Origin: Tenrec ecaudatus
Taxonomy: Eukaryota; Chordata; Mammalia; Afrosoricida; Tenrecidae
Assembly (NCBI RefSeq): GCF_050624435.1
Contig: NC_134546.1
Coordinates: 77,603,700 to 77,667,699, forward strand
Length of the DNA: 64,000 nucleotides
Reading direction: 5' to 3'
Shown: positions 1-11,382 of the stretch, piece by piece
How the letters are laid out: the number at the start of each line of letters is the position of its first letter
Position numbering within the stretch: position 1 is the stretch's first letter
The notes under the pieces: model-generated
The model's input: only the letters and a program-made list of their open reading frames with translations
Database searches by the model: none
Told to the model about the DNA's origin: nothing
Made by a program: the position numbers and the translations under genes

Positions 1-668
1 GGGTTTGGTTCATTTATGTGCAAGTCATGCCTGGTTTATTGCCAATCTTACTTTATCTGGGTCGGACCATGACAGAGAAATGAGGATGATGAGGTGATGA
101 GCACGAAGAAGTAAGATAATGTAGGAAGATTCCATGCTGGGGGATGCAGATATGAATAAATCCGAGGTCAGCAAAATAAACCCCAGGTCAGCAGTACCCG
201 CATATCTTCTGGGATCAGCAGCAGATAGACAAAAGGAATGCAACATCAATGTCCAGACAAAATGAGCTAGCTTCTCAAAGAAAGAAACCAAACTATGAGT
301 CAATACTGACTCATAGAAATCCCATATGACACAGAACTGCCCCATGGGGCTTCCTGAGATGGTCACTGCTTTTGAGAGTAGGGGCCCCATGTTTCTACAC
401 ACTGGTCATTTATACTAAGATAGGCAACACCCCCATGAAGCCTCCCTTAATTGTATCAACCTTGTGATCAGATGAAAGGTCTGTTCTCTCCACAGCTGTT
501 TGGCTGCTTCACAAAAGACTTCATCATGGAATTGAACACACTATGTTAGATCACATCCACCACCTAAGTTGACATGACACCTAACCAGCACAGGGACTCT
601 CTGCGGGATGTACTGGTCCAGTTCAATTCAAGTCTGGGAAGTCAGCTTAGAAGCTTATAGGGAGCATT

Positions 669-707
669 TATTATTATTATTATTAGTAGTAGTAGTAGTA
701 GTAGTAT
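669..707. repeat. ATT/AGT compound microsatellite
   Basis: A run of about five ATT units passes directly into about six AGT units. It is a simple trinucleotide repeat with no coding context. Confidence 0.9.
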
Positions 708-1465
708 TTCAAAGCATTAGGATTGATGAATTTTTTTCTGAAGATTTTTGAAAAACATAGAATGATCAGGTATGCTAATTATAAATTCTCTTTAAATAAA
801 TTAAAAATATCTAGGTGAAAATGAAGGCCAGGAATGTTTGCGTTGAGGAAAGTCATGAATTCTTCCTGTCCTCTTTTCTTTTCGCATCCTGAAAATGCAC
901 TTGCTCATCCTGTCAATGTAGCAAGGACCTTCCATAGAGAATTCCACAGGTAACCTTACTGCATCGACCCTGCAGTCCTGATCTCATCACTTCGGACATT
1001 ATTTGTTCCAGGACTCAAAGAACAGTGGAAGGCAACACAATCTGAGTCCTTCCAGGGTGCCAAAATTACTGTAGTTTTTCAGGGAAGGGGAAGAGAGATA
1101 TTGGCCAACTGTTTAGGAAATCATCTCTGAGGATGTGCTAATGGAGAAAGTCACATTTTGTATTTTCCTTACTCAAAGATGTCTTTAATTTTATAGCCAT
1201 ACTTCTAGACTTACAAACACATGGCTCAGTGACAGGGATGGCGTTTCTTCATGCTGTTCAATCACTACTCCTGTTGCCCAGGATTCCTCCACGGTTGGAG
1301 AGAAACTCAGGGACCCTAAGCTGAGCCATTCCCTTTCTAGCTCAATCTCAATCATTGTCTCCCTTTCCCCCAGCCCCTGGTGATCACCGAGGGACAATGA
1401 CCTCTATTACGTGTCATATTTATACAAGGAAGATTCTTAGGATGTCTCAAAATCCACCTATGTAG

Positions 1466-1530
1466 TTGTTAGGTGCCAGGTGCCATCGAGTTGGCTCTGA
1501 CCTATAGCAACAGTATGGGAGTCAGGACAG
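1466..1530 (-). repeat. RTE-type LINE 3' end fragment
   Basis: The sequence starts GTTGTTAGGTGCC and continues with GTTGGCTCTGACCTATAGCA. This is the reverse complement of the afrotherian RTE end, which finishes in GGCACCTAACAACAAC. It is short and decayed. Confidence 0.55.
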
Positions 1531-3933
1531 AAGAGGTGATGGGTTTTACAGGCCATGATTGGGGCCCCTGGAGTAGTGGGCTCCTGTGTTTGAAGCAAGG
1601 AGAGGTGCTTTTTCTGTAGTAAAACTCTGGTCTCACATTTTCCTTGTGGGGTTGATTGCATAGTCCCCCCAGATATTTATAATCTTTTTTTCTTTTTTTC
1701 TTTATAATCTTATAGACCATATTGATTTAAATATTTTAAAATAATTTTAATTTAAATATCAATGAAAATCAATACATTTTAATGCAACTTTTATTTATCT
1801 CATGACTTTCAGGAGACACTTAGGCACCATGATCAAAGAAAGCTCAGTCCAAGGGAGATAGCTCAGGCCAATGGAGATCCAGATGCTGGAACAAGGTCCT
1901 GCCCCTCAGCCCTGAATGCATTCCTAGCTTACAGCCAGGACAGCTTGCCAGACTTAAGACAAAGTCATCTTGGAAAAAGAGGCTCCATCGGTGTGTTGAG
2001 ATTTTCAATCAGGCCCTGGGTAAGATCTGTAATGGAACCTTAACTCCATGCCATCCCTTAATCACAGAGTCAGAAAAACAAAAACAGGATAGTTGAAATT
2101 ATAAGCTGCAAAGTTTTGTGCTTGTTTAACAGAACAAAACTGGAGCAAATTGAATTGTATTTTTGTTAGAGTAATATTTTCTATAATTTCCACATTTGAT
2201 AATATTGAAGTATTTAGTGCATCCTAATTAAAAGCCTGACCAAATCTAACACCATGGTTGGCACACTGATAAACAAACCCAGTACATCAGAGGTTAGAGT
2301 CCAAAATGTTCCTTGATAGTTTAGAGAGTACTCGTGAGCTCATTCAGTGTAAGTTTAGTAGAACTGATGGGAAGTTATGTGCAGACAGATAATGGGATTA
2401 CATGACACAGAGGAAGTGCCAGACTAACCATGGTCATGAAATGAACTGAGATGACCGTGGCAGTCACATTCAGACAGGAGAGCGACTTGGACTAGTGTGC
2501 AGCTACATCACACTGTGCAACTTAAACTGCTCAGCTAACAAGCAAGCCAGATGCTATGAGATGGGAGTTTGCTGAAATGATAATAAAGTTATGCGGTGTC
2601 ACTCTAACATAAGTCGACTATCTCCAGATGATCAACGTTAGTGTCCAGTGCATCTGTGGATTTTCATGAAGTCTAGAATTCATTGTTGCAAAGCAGTGGC
2701 TGATTCCCCTCTGAAAATCCTGGGCCAAAAAATTCAACCTTGTGCTTGGATTTCCACACTGTTGAAATGTATATTAGTTTAGAAATTTAAAGAGTTTATA
2801 ACTGATCAGAAAATGAGTGTGGCCAACCTTAATCTGGGGAAAGTAATCTTTGTTATGAGGGAGAGAAAGGAGGAACGGAATCTGAATTGGCGAATGGCTT
2901 TGCAAATTGCAGGTTTAGAGACAGTTCCACTGATTCCAGAGTCAATAAGATGAACAATTTTGCTTGAGTCTAGGGTATAAACTCAAGGATCACATCCCTG
3001 AGCAGTTAGCAGGGGGCTGTGCCCAGGGTACAAATGGAGAGGCTGACTTTGGTTGGAAATGCTCCCATTTTACATGCACCAGAGTCCCTGGGAAAGGGAC
3101 ATTTAAAACAGTGTCAATGGTCATCCCCTAAATTTTGAAGTTTAGTTGCCTGCATGGGCTTTATTTTAACCCAAAGTGCCTGTTGGGTCTCAAGCACGTG
3201 TTTTTGTTCAAAACCTGAAATACCATTATTCTTATTCTGCCCCCCTGCTAACTGTGGACTTTCCACTCACTGCTCTGCTGTATCTTTCTATTTGAGCTCA
3301 CCACTCCTGACCAATTTGGTCCTAATTTTGGATGTGTTCTGGAAAACCAAGGGACTCTCCTCTCACAGTCTCACATCACTTTGAAGTTGCAGAGCTGAAA
3401 CTGGTATTTTCTGGGACCCCAATTCTCTAGTTGGAATGTCCTCCCTGAGACTTTATGACAATTGACTCTCTTTATTTATATTGAGACTGTCCTCAGCTAT
3501 CAGGAGCTGGGATGAGGTGTTTGTGTTGTTTGTAGGAGTGCTGGAGTTAGTGATGACTGTGGTCCGAAGATACTCCTGAAGACTTTGAGGAGGTTGATAA
3601 GGACGTGTCACTGTGTAGAGATGAAAAGGGGGTTTGGAGAGTGTATTGCAGTGAACATATCCTGGCGCTTTATCCTGTCCATTCTCTGGGACACAGGACA
3701 TACAAGAGCCCAAGGCAGGGCAGAGACCATCAGGGGCTGGAGAGCGAGAACACTGAGTTCAGAAATCCTGGGCATTCCTTTGATCTTTCCCACACAGCTC
3801 TTAGGCCAAGTGTTCTCTCACTGTAGACTAACGTGCATATGAGTTCAAACAAGCAGTTACCCTACAATGTGCTCAGAAGGAAGAGGAGAGTCCATTCTCT
3901 ATCACTTTCTGTTTATAAAGACAGGGGTCCCTC

Positions 3934-3941
3934 ATGCAAAT
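3934..3941 (+). promoter_or_regulatory. Ig promoter octamer ATGCAAAT
   Basis: A perfect octamer, bound by OCT1/OCT2 with OCA-B in B cells, lies 108 nt upstream of the leader ATG at 4049. The preceding CTC merges with it as CTCATGCAAAT, so the heptamer-like element overlaps the octamer. Confidence 0.9.
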
Positions 3942-4048
3942 CATTCTTCAGGCATTTGGGTAAAATTTCACCCTTGGGCTGGGAAAGCTGTCAGTCCTCT
4001 TCAGACAGGGCTGTGGGTCTCTTGGGAAAGCACAGCTGTGGCCTAAAG

Positions 4049-4492
4049 ATGCTATTGCTGTGTATTCTCCTGTGCCTGGTGACAGTTCCCCAAGGTGAGA
4101 GATTCAGATATCCCACATGGGTCTGTGGGGATGGTTGTGTCCTCAAGTGACTGACAAAGATAATCTGGTTTTGTTTGCAGGGATCCTGTCTGAAGTGCAG
4201 CTTCAGGAGTCAGGTCCAGAACTGGTAAAGCCATCCCAGAAGTTGTCCCTCACCTGCACTGTCTCTGGTTACTCCATCACAAGCAGTGGTTATGGCTGGA
4301 ACTGGATCCTCCAGACGTCGGGGAAGGGGCTGCAGTGGATGGGAAACATATGGTATAACGGTAATACATACTATAACCCATCTTTCCAAAGTCGAATCTC
4401 CATCACCAGGGACACATCAAAGAATCAGTTCTCCATGCAGCTGAGCTCCATGACTGCTGAGGATACAGCCATGTATTACTGTGCAAGAGGAG
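4049..4492 (+). CDS. IGHV: IGHV segment, clan II, open reading frame
   Basis: Immunoglobulin heavy-chain variable segment for the antigen-binding domain of B-cell heavy chains. The leader exon is 4049-4094 (46 nt, [15 protein letters not shown]), donor GTGAGA. The intron is 4095-4180 and ends TTTGCAG. The V exon is 4181-4492. The mature region starts at 4192 with [15 protein letters not shown], has Cys23 in LTCTVSG, a long CDR1 ([10 protein letters not shown]), Trp41, a 7-residue CDR2 (IWYNGNT) and Cys104 in AMYYCARG. It resembles the clan II families, human IGHV4 and mouse IGHV3 (36-60 type). No stop or frameshift is seen. The oddity is WILQ at the start of FR2, where WIRQ is nearly invariant; this buried arginine normally supports folding. 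Promoter, splice sites and RSS are all in place. It is probably functional or an ORF-class segment. The final bases before the heptamer are GAGGAG, two more than usual. Confidence 0.93.
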
Positions 4493-4531
4493 CACAGTGA
4501 GGGGAAGTCAGTGTGAGCCCAGACACAAACC
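4493..4531 (+). promoter_or_regulatory. V 23-RSS of the 4049 segment
   Basis: Recombination signal for RAG1/RAG2: heptamer CACAGTG at 4493-4499, 23-nt spacer, nonamer ACACAAACC at 4523-4531. The heptamer is consensus, and the nonamer differs only slightly from ACAAAAACC. Confidence 0.95.
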
Positions 4532-5398
4532 TCCCCTGCAGGGAAGACACTGGGCAGCAGGGGGCGCGCAGGACCCACTGAACAAAGACACCTGGCCCTA
4601 GACAGGCACAGATGGATGGCAGGGAGGGTTAGGGTTTCCTTTTGGAATTAGAGCTTTCTCACTTAGCCCTCAGAATCCCCTGGGACAGTTTTGTCTTTTT
4701 CTCTAAATTTTCTCCTTCCTGAAAACTTGAAAGGAGGAAGTAGCGTTCTCTGCTTGCAGTAGAAATATTAATACTGACTGGGTTCCTTCATTATCATCCT
4801 ATATGACCCATTTTCCTTTGATAGAAACAGATGATCATCCTCACACTATCTGTTACTCAAAATCTTTTGACAATGAAATACAGGTATGTACAGATTCATG
4901 AGTGCAATGCATGACTTTAAATGCCCTAAGCTCATTGCTCTATAACAGACCAGTGTCAGGCCTCTGGGGTCTCTCTGCATTGCTCCCTGTGCACTGTCTT
5001 TAATGATGGACTAATGATCGCCAGGTCTAAGAAAATAATTGTGGCGACCTCTGGAGCTACACTTGTGACAAGTCGTTAGTGATGCTTGCTACCCATTAGC
5101 TCCCTTGAGGCAGAAACAAGGGTTTCAGGCATAGGGAGACCCCTGACACTGGGAACCGGTGAACTGGAATGACCTGCCTGGTGGGCAGAGTCATTTGAAA
5201 GGTCATTTAGTGGAGTCACAATGAAGGGAACACCCATTGGTAGGACAACTTTTATTAAAAAAGAAAAAGTGCATGTGTCACAAGAGGAAGAAATTGCAGA
5301 CTAACATCTCAGAATGTTCTTTAGAACTGATAACAGTGGGATTTCTCATATTCTATAAAAATGCTATTGGGGAATCTGTTCCTAGAAAGACTATCCTT
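4532..5398. other. V 3' flank, no gene
   Basis: Conserved V-downstream sequence including a GCAGGGGGCGCGCAGGACCC patch near 4557. It is closely matched by 22879-23610. No coding or RNA feature is seen. Confidence 0.6.
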
Positions 5399-5834
5399 GT
5401 GTTAGACTGGGTTGACTAGAGAAACAAATTCGTTGACACACGAATGTAGGTAAGAGAACTTTATATCAAGAAGTAATTATGCATCAATAAAAAACCCCGG
5501 CTCAGTCCAGATCAAGTTGATGAGTTCGATATTAGTCAATGTAGCAGATACAATGATGAGAATGTGGGAAGATCACAGACCAGTGCATGGAAAGTTCTGT
5601 GGGTCCAATGGCAGTAGATGAATCGCCAGGGTTCTGGCTGCCAGCAGCGTGGCCCCATGTGGCTCGTCAACAGGAATGTGAAATAGAGAGAGGGTGGGTC
5701 TGGTCTCCAGTGAGCTATTCATTTCTACTGCAACTCCAAATGAGATCATCAAGCAGCAACCTGATTAACTGGCTAAACACCACCCCTTCTTTCTTAATAG
5801 CCTCAAGGTAACAGGAGATTATGTAACTACACAA
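5399..5834 (+). repeat. Interspersed repeat inserted in unit A only
   Basis: Begins near GTGTTAGACTGGGTTGACTA and ends before GTAGAGTGTCAGCAAAATAG. The matching site in unit B near 23625 lacks it, so it inserted after the duplication or was lost there. I do not recognise the family with certainty. The GTTGACTAGAGAAACAAATT start resembles the ends of the repeats at 24830, 30462, 41455 and 42390. Confidence 0.5.
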
Positions 5835-6010
5835 ACTTCTTTGGTAGAGTGTCAGCAAAATAGAGGAAAATGCTCAGTTAGATGTACAGACAGAGTGGCT
5901 GCAAAAATGGTCTCAAACTTAGGAGCAAGTGAGGATGGTTCAGGACTTGGAAGTGTATGTATTAGTTCTGTTGTACACAGAACCATTGTGTGTAAAACTG
6001 ACTCAAAAGC
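5835..6010 (+). repeat. RTE-type LINE, C-terminal RT fragment
   Basis: Decayed 3' coding end of an RTE LINE. The phrase VAAKMVSNLGASEDGSG matches the corresponding phrase at 32740 (VRTVQDWAVFCSF region) and the copy at 23680. It is shared by units A and B, so it predates the duplication. Confidence 0.6.
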
Positions 6011-6216
6011 ACTTTACTACATCTCTGGTTGAGAGGTGGAGAAAATTGAGATGAATTCTGGTTAGCCAAGTGTAATTACCAAAAATAGTATATCATAACA
6101 TTTTTATATTCAAAAAGTGTTAAGATTATTTAATATTTAAAGTTCAATACATATACTATTCCTTATTAAGTTTAGCTGTACAGCTATTGAACAATCAGGA
6201 AAAGAAAGTGCAATAA

Positions 6217-6460
6217 AAATGATTGGGGCAGGGAATATATGGATGTGCTTTATACAATTGATGTATGTTTATGTATGGATTGTGATAAGAGTTGTATGAG
6301 TCCCTAATAAAACGTAAAAAAAGAAAAGGAGAAAAAAAAGAAAAGAAAATGATTAGGGTAAAGAATGTACAGATGTGCTTTATACAATTGATGTATGTAC
6401 ATGTATGGATTGTGATAAGAGTTGTATGAGCCCCTAATAAAACATTTTAAAAAAAGTAAT
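6217..6460 (+). repeat. Two tandem L1 3' ends
   Basis: Two copies of the L1 tail lie head to tail. Each runs from GATTGGGGCAGGGAAT or GATTAGGGTAAAGAAT through GTGATAAGAGTTGTATGAG to CCTAATAAAAC and an A-rich stretch. They match the 3' end of the full L1 at 57810-57895. Confidence 0.8.
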
Positions 6461-6733
6461 AACTACTATATTCAAAATGAAAATTATAAACAAATCCACA
6501 CTCCCTGGTGGCAAGATTAGCAGTTCAAAACCACCATCACACCAAGGGAGAAAGTTGAGGCTCTAAAAATATTTGCCATGATTGTAAATTATGAAGTCCA
6601 AATCCAAAGGAGGGAATAATATCAGAAATCAAGTTGTGAGATTCTGGCGTGCAGAAGACCGGGGCTGAGAGTGGTAGCTCAATACAAATTTTCAGGATCA
6701 GAACAGGAAAGTGGTCTTCTGTGGTTACCCTCC

Positions 6734-6961
6734 CAGGTGTCATTAAACTATGGCCCGTGGGCCACATGTGGCCCACCAAGGACATTTATCTGGCCTTCCA
6801 GTGTTTTGTCTCATTTGTTTTTTATTTTTACTTCAAAATAAGGTGTGTGCAGTGTGCATAGGAATTTGTTCATAGTTTTTATTTTAAACTATAGTCCGGC
6901 CATCCAACGGGTCTTAGGAACAGTGAACTGGCCCCCTGTTTAAAAAGTTTGAGGACCCCTA
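6734..6961. mobile_element. hAT-type non-autonomous element, copy 1
   Basis: Short non-coding DNA transposon. The left end is CAGGTGTCATTAAACTATGG and the right end is AAAGTTTGAGGACCCCT, so the ends are inverted repeats of the form CAGGGGTCCTCAAAC. The inside has GGCCACATGTGGCCCACCAA. A second copy lies at 32081-32298. The ends and size fit the hAT superfamily; the exact family name is not certain. Confidence 0.75.
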
Positions 6962-7059
6962 CAAACTGAGGGATCAGAATAACCTGGTGATTAGACAGAG
7001 AGTATTAGAGAGATGACCATAGTAGATTAAAATAAATCTGACTTGAATGGTTAAAACCT

Positions 7060-7420
7060 TGTCATTTGATTTCCCTTTTGATATACTTTCTGATTAACCT
7101 GGGTTTTAATATTTTAGGTAGGTTTTTGTTTAATTTGTTTTTGCCTCTAGGGGTATATCTCTGTTTTATTTCATTATTGTTGTTAGCCTTTTTGACTCCC
7201 CATTATGATTTTGTCTATGTTTTTTATAAATTTATGAAACACAAGCTGGGTGAATCTACAGAGACAATAACTAGAATAAGGGTTCTGGGGCTACAGCAGG
7301 GGAACTGAGCGTAAAGGGAAGCTGATAGAAAGGGTTTCAAGAAGGAAGAAAATGTTTTGAAACTGAATGGCATCATTCCTGGATTATAAAATGTCTTAAT
7401 AAATAGTTTGAATCAAAATA
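7060..7420 (+). repeat. Retroposon 3' end, unclassified LINE
   Basis: Contains ATAACTAGAATAAGGGTTCT and ends with a TTAATAAA-type tail. It matches 24000-24975 and the tails of 8160-9000 and 26223-27066. It has the form of a LINE 3' end, but I cannot assign the family. Confidence 0.5.
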
Positions 7421-7598
7421 AAAAGAAAAGTTTAAAGGATTGTAGTTGCTGATCAGATGTTTTAAAATATTTTTTGAGTACTTATAAAATTATTTTGAAA
7501 AATAATGTTGCACATAAAGAAATCTGACATTGATATATTATTTAATAATATTTCATAATAAAATTAGTCATTTTCTCAGTTATAAAAAATAGTGTCTA

Positions 7599-7640
7599 GT
7601 GATAAGAGTTGTATGAGCCCCTAATAAAATATTTTTTTTA
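7599..7640 (+). repeat. L1 3' end fragment
   Basis: GTGATAAGAGTTGTATGAGC followed by CCCTAATAAAATA and an A-rich tail, identical in type to the L1 terminus at 57880. Confidence 0.7.
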
Positions 7641-7705
7641 AAAAAGAGTTTTACAAACCCCCAATAAAATAATTTAAAATAAAATAATAAGATAAAAAAA
7701 TAGTG

Positions 7706-7795
7706 TCTGAAGCCCTAAGGAACAGTTCTACTCGCTCCTACAGGGAGACTATGAGTCGAAATTCACTTGCTGTGCATGGGTTATGGTAATGGATT
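7706..7795 (+). repeat. AfroSINE fragment
   Basis: AAGGAACAGTTCTACTCGCT and GACTATGAGTCGAAATTCAC match the 3' half of AfroSINE, a tRNA-derived SINE specific to Afrotheria. A matching copy sits at 25165-25245 in unit B. Confidence 0.75.
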
Positions 7796-8159
7796 TTCTT
7801 TATTTTTTTCTTATTTTGGTTGCTTATATCCATTAGTTTGTTTTCTGTGCATTAGTTTTGTTTAATCAGAGTTAACATTACTGTCAGGAATTGTTCTGTT
7901 TTTGCCCATTATCCTGGTCTCCATATAATTTCCTACATCATGTTTTTATTTTAATTATGTGCTTTTTCTGTGACATCATTTAGGAATTTATTTTAAATAC
8001 CCTTAGTAACATATTAATGGTTTTATTTATAAATATTTTACTGGTTTTGCTTAAAATAAAAAGGTAGATGAATAAAAGTTAATTTATTCTCTTTTCCACT
8101 TGTATTACTCCCCTTCTTGTATACTCTACAGGCACCATAACAGCCACTTTCTCTTAAAC

Positions 8160-9000
8160 CAATATCCAGGATCACCAGCAAAAGCACAGCTTACACACAG
8201 GCATTGGATGCAGCTGCTGTTTGCTCACACAGGGAAGAGACAGAGCCGGCTCATCATCAGGAGGGGGCACCAGTCCCCACAGGCAGTGGTCTCACACTGC
8301 AGCCAGTGCAGGCATCCCTTGTCGGTGCTGCAGTTGAAGAACAGTGCTCCCTCCTCACCAGCAAAGATAAAGAAAGAGGCTGTGCTATGAGCTGAAATCT
8401 ACTGGAAGGCAGGGAGCTGTTTTCTTGTTGTTACATTTCATGTAATGTGCACAACAATCCTTTGGGGGAAGGTTAGCACGTGTTCAGCAAAAGGCATAGG
8501 GTGTGTTGTAGGACACCCTACCAAACGGTGTGTTTGGATCCAGAAGGCCTAGGAGAGGATCTCAGCCAGCGAGGTCTTTACATCCTAGTAGCCGGACTGA
8601 CACATTTGGTAGTCAGTCCACTTGGGTCTGCCATGGAGCCCAGGGAAACACCGCAGACTGCACGTGGACCACCTGCTTCCTCAATTGCCTATCCCTATTG
8701 GGGTTATCTCATATGTATCTTGTCACCGGGGGAAACATACTTGAATTTTAAAAAAAATTATGTTTTACAGTAGATGAAACTCAAAATTGATGAACATATG
8801 GAGACGGCAAGTAGAATAAGGGTTTCTGGGGGAGTACAGCGGTGGGTGGAGGTGGGGTCAAAGGGAGCTGATAGCAAGGAGTTCAAGCGGGAAAGGGATG
8901 TTTCCAAACTGACTGTGGTAGCCGTTACACAATACTGTCTAATCGGTTTGAACTGTAGAATGATAATACATCTGTATTAGCTGCCAATAAAATGTTTTTT
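8160..9000 (+). repeat. Retroposon copy shared by units A and B
   Basis: Starts at ATCACCAGCAAAAGCACAGC and ends CTGCCAATAAAATG. It matches 26223-27066 over its length. The last 230 nt share the LINE-like tail described at 7060. Family not identified. Confidence 0.55.
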
Positions 9001-9611
9001 GAGGAAAAATAAAGTAATTAAATATTAAATAAAGATTATATTCCATTGCTAACAATTTTTATCAATTTAAATTCTGGCTTCTATCACAATCTCTTTTCCA
9101 GTTCAATAATTTATCTAGCTTTTAGAAATGTCATTTTACCAGCAAGACTTTCCATCATTTCTGATTTTGTGTGAAAAAAACCTATATATGTCATGTTTTA
9201 ATTTATTTTACTCATAGTAAATATATATGCAACAAAATAATATTTTCAACATTCTTCTCATGCATAATTCGGTGACATTAGATTATGAATGTGTTCAACA
9301 ATTTCCAACATCTGTAAATTTTTCTATCACACACATAACAGAAGCCCAGAAAAAGAATTCTGGCTTGCCACTGTCTTCAATAGCATGGAATAAATAACTT
9401 TAACTTTCTTGCTTCAAATCTGAGTTACTTATGTTTACTCTTCTTGTGGAGAAAATCAAGCATAAACTCTGTTCAATACCTTCATTGTCTTTCAGGCAGT
9501 TTTCCTCTTTTCTTAATCAGTATTTTAATGTGGCATAGATCTCAATATCAATATCTACAGACCATACTTCCTTCCACTATTGCAACGTATAGCACTCTCT
9601 TGCTGAAAAGA
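9001..9611. other. AT-rich spacer, no gene
   Basis: AT-rich DNA that matches 27070-27540 of unit B. I see no exon, RNA gene or further recognised repeat. Confidence 0.5.
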
Positions 9612-9720
9612 TTTGCACAGTGAGAGTCAGTGTGAATCCAGACATAAAAGTAACCTCAGAGGGAAGGCTGACCTGCAGGGATGCTTAGGACCCACCAGCT
9701 CTGGACCAAGTGAAGAAAGA
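9612..9720 (+). pseudogene. Relic of a V segment 3' end
   Basis: A consensus heptamer CACAGTG (9616-9622) is followed by AGAGTCAGTGTGAATCCAGA and a nonamer-like ACATAAAAG (9642-9650). This copies the RSS and downstream flank of the real V segments (GTCAGTGTGAGCCCAGACAC), but the spacer is 19 nt. No V exon can be read upstream. It is best explained as the last remnant of a decayed V segment. Confidence 0.6.
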
Positions 9721-9880
9721 AGTGAGACAGGAGCCTGGGTAAAGCCTTCAGTGACTGGACAGCTAGAACTGCTGTGCTGACCACTATGGTAGCTCTACTG
9801 CCCATGGCAGGAAACCCACTGAGACAACTCCAGGTAACACTCCTGACAATAGTCTGAAAGCTTAGGACCAGAAAAAATAT

Positions 9881-10000
9881 TGCTGTGGGACCCACAGAAG
9901 TTGGAGGACAGTGTGAGCGCAGGAAACACCTCTCCTGTATGTGATGGGATGCTGTCAGCAGGGGGCTCTCAGAATCCATTGACCCAACACCCACCCTGGG
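9881..10000 (+). pseudogene. Second V 3' end relic
   Basis: TATTGCTGT, a Cys104-like codon context, precedes CACAGAA (9893-9899). The flank CAGTGTGAGC...CAGCAGGGGGCTCTCAGAATC then parallels the downstream flank of 4049 (CAGTGTGAGC...CAGCAGGGGGCGCGCAGGACC). The homologous relic in unit B is at 27850-27968. No V exon remains. Confidence 0.55.
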
Positions 10001-10498
10001 TGATAATCATGGGAGGAAAAATGAGATCCTTATTATTTCTTTGGTTGCTTTGAACCTCAAAAATAACCCTGTTGATAGTAAACCTTTTTAATTCCAACTC
10101 CAAATCTAGAAGCTAACGTTTAAGTACCTTTTACTCCTTTCCAAATATTCTGCAATGTCCTAGGGTAAGGAGATTTAGGGAAGACAGACACGTGTTTCCC
10201 TTTGTAGTCAGATGCATGAAAAGATTCAGGAAAGCCTGGTCTTGATTCCATCACATGGTGAGGAAAGAGATTCTCTATAACGTCACAAGATCATCTGGGT
10301 ACTTCTGATAATCATGGATATAAAGCTACATTAAATGTAAAGTATGAACAGATGTTTGTATGATTGGTAAAATGAAGACTTCAGAGAGAGGGCTGTGTTC
10401 TCCCAAGGACTCCACCTGCATCTCTTTTCTAGTGCGAGTCCCAGAGCTACGGTCTCCATTGAGTCCTTTCCAACTTTACATAAAAATGCACCTCCCAC
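10001..10498. other. Upstream flank of the 10614 segment
   Basis: Matches 30190-30460 and 31020-31240 of unit B, where a pogo transposon and a repeat interrupt it. No gene is seen. Confidence 0.55.
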
Positions 10499-10506
10499 AT
10501 GCAAAT
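10499..10506 (+). promoter_or_regulatory. Ig promoter octamer ATGCAAAT
   Basis: Perfect octamer 108 nt upstream of the leader ATG at 10614, within CCTCCCACATGCAAATACCT. The same context occurs before 15054 and 31354. Confidence 0.88.
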
Positions 10507-10613
10507 ACCTAATAAGAACCCAAATGAAACCACAGCATGCATGGACTTAAATTCATATTCCTTCTCACCCTGGAGAGCATTTTTGGGGTGTCACTAATCT
10601 TATCCACATGAAC

Positions 10614-11047
10614 ATGAATTGTGTGTGGGTTTTCCTATTTCTGGTGGCGACTCTGGGAGGTGAGTGCTTCAGGGATTCACACATGAAGTCTGGGGATGCA
10701 GCATCTGATCACGTGACTCACGGTGTTTCTGTTTATCCCAATGGTGTCTTGGCCCAGGTGCAGCTACAAGAGTCAGGCCCAGGACTGGTGAAGCCCTCAC
10801 AGACCCTGTCTCTCACCTGTGCTATCTCTGGATTCTCTTTAACCAGCTATGTTGTGCATTGGATCCGCCAGGCCTGAGGAAAGGGACTGGAGTGGGTTGG
10901 TGCTATATGGACTAGTGGGGGCACAGACTATAATCCAGCTCTCCAATCCCGAGTCAGCATCACCAGAGACACCTCCAAGAGCCAAGTTTCTTTAAAACTG
11001 AGCTCTGTGAATCCTGAGGACACAGCCATGTATTACTGTGCTAGAGA
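10614..11047 (+). pseudogene. IGHV: IGHV pseudogene, clan II, near-intact
   Basis: Heavy-chain V segment with two visible defects. The leader exon is 10614-10659 (46 nt, [15 protein letters not shown]); the ATG at 10608 is in frame but the 46-nt exon length favours 10614. The V exon would start at 10744, but the acceptor reads CCCAATG instead of an AG, so splicing is lost. The mature region starts at 10755 ([16 protein letters not shown]), with Cys23, a short CDR1 (GFSLTSYV), WIRQ, CDR2 (IWTSGGT) and Cys104 in [12 protein letters not shown] at 10875-10877 replaces the FR2 proline after WIRQA. The rest is open and well conserved. It resembles the mouse IGHV2 or human IGHV4 side of clan II. Promoter and RSS are intact, so it could still rearrange or donate sequence. 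Confidence 0.92.
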
Positions 11048-11086
11048 CACAGTGATGGGAAATCAGTGTGAGGCCGGACACAAACC
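11048..11086 (+). promoter_or_regulatory. V 23-RSS of the 10614 pseudogene
   Basis: CACAGTG at 11048-11054, 23-nt spacer, ACACAAACC at 11078-11086. It is identical in both elements to the RSS of the open V segments. Confidence 0.93.
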
Positions 11087-11382
11087 TACATGTAACAGGC
11101 CAGGGTGTCAGCAGATGCAAGAGAGACAAGTCAGTGATGTTTTACTCTCAGAAGCTGTGGTTTCCCCACCTGCCAGCACCTCCCTAGGGACCACCAAGCA
11201 CAGTGACTCTGGGGAACCCTCATGCATCTGAACATGCCTTCTTTTCATTGGAATGGGATTTGTCTGTTTTTCACCATCTATCCAAAGGCAGACTTCACAG
11301 AAATACATATTTATGAGATCTCAGATTACAATTCAGGCTACTAACCAGTACTGTTTGTTGTCAATGTTAGAAATATTTAAAA

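Larger units (their letters stand above)
1..2380. other. V-locus flanking DNA without a gene
   Basis: I see no exon, V segment or RNA gene here. Short reading frames lack homology to anything I recognise. The stretch holds an ATT/AGT microsatellite near 669 and a short piece of RTE-type LINE end near 1466. From about 1780 to 2300 it resembles 57925-58450, so it belongs to the duplicated V-flank sequence. Confidence 0.5.
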
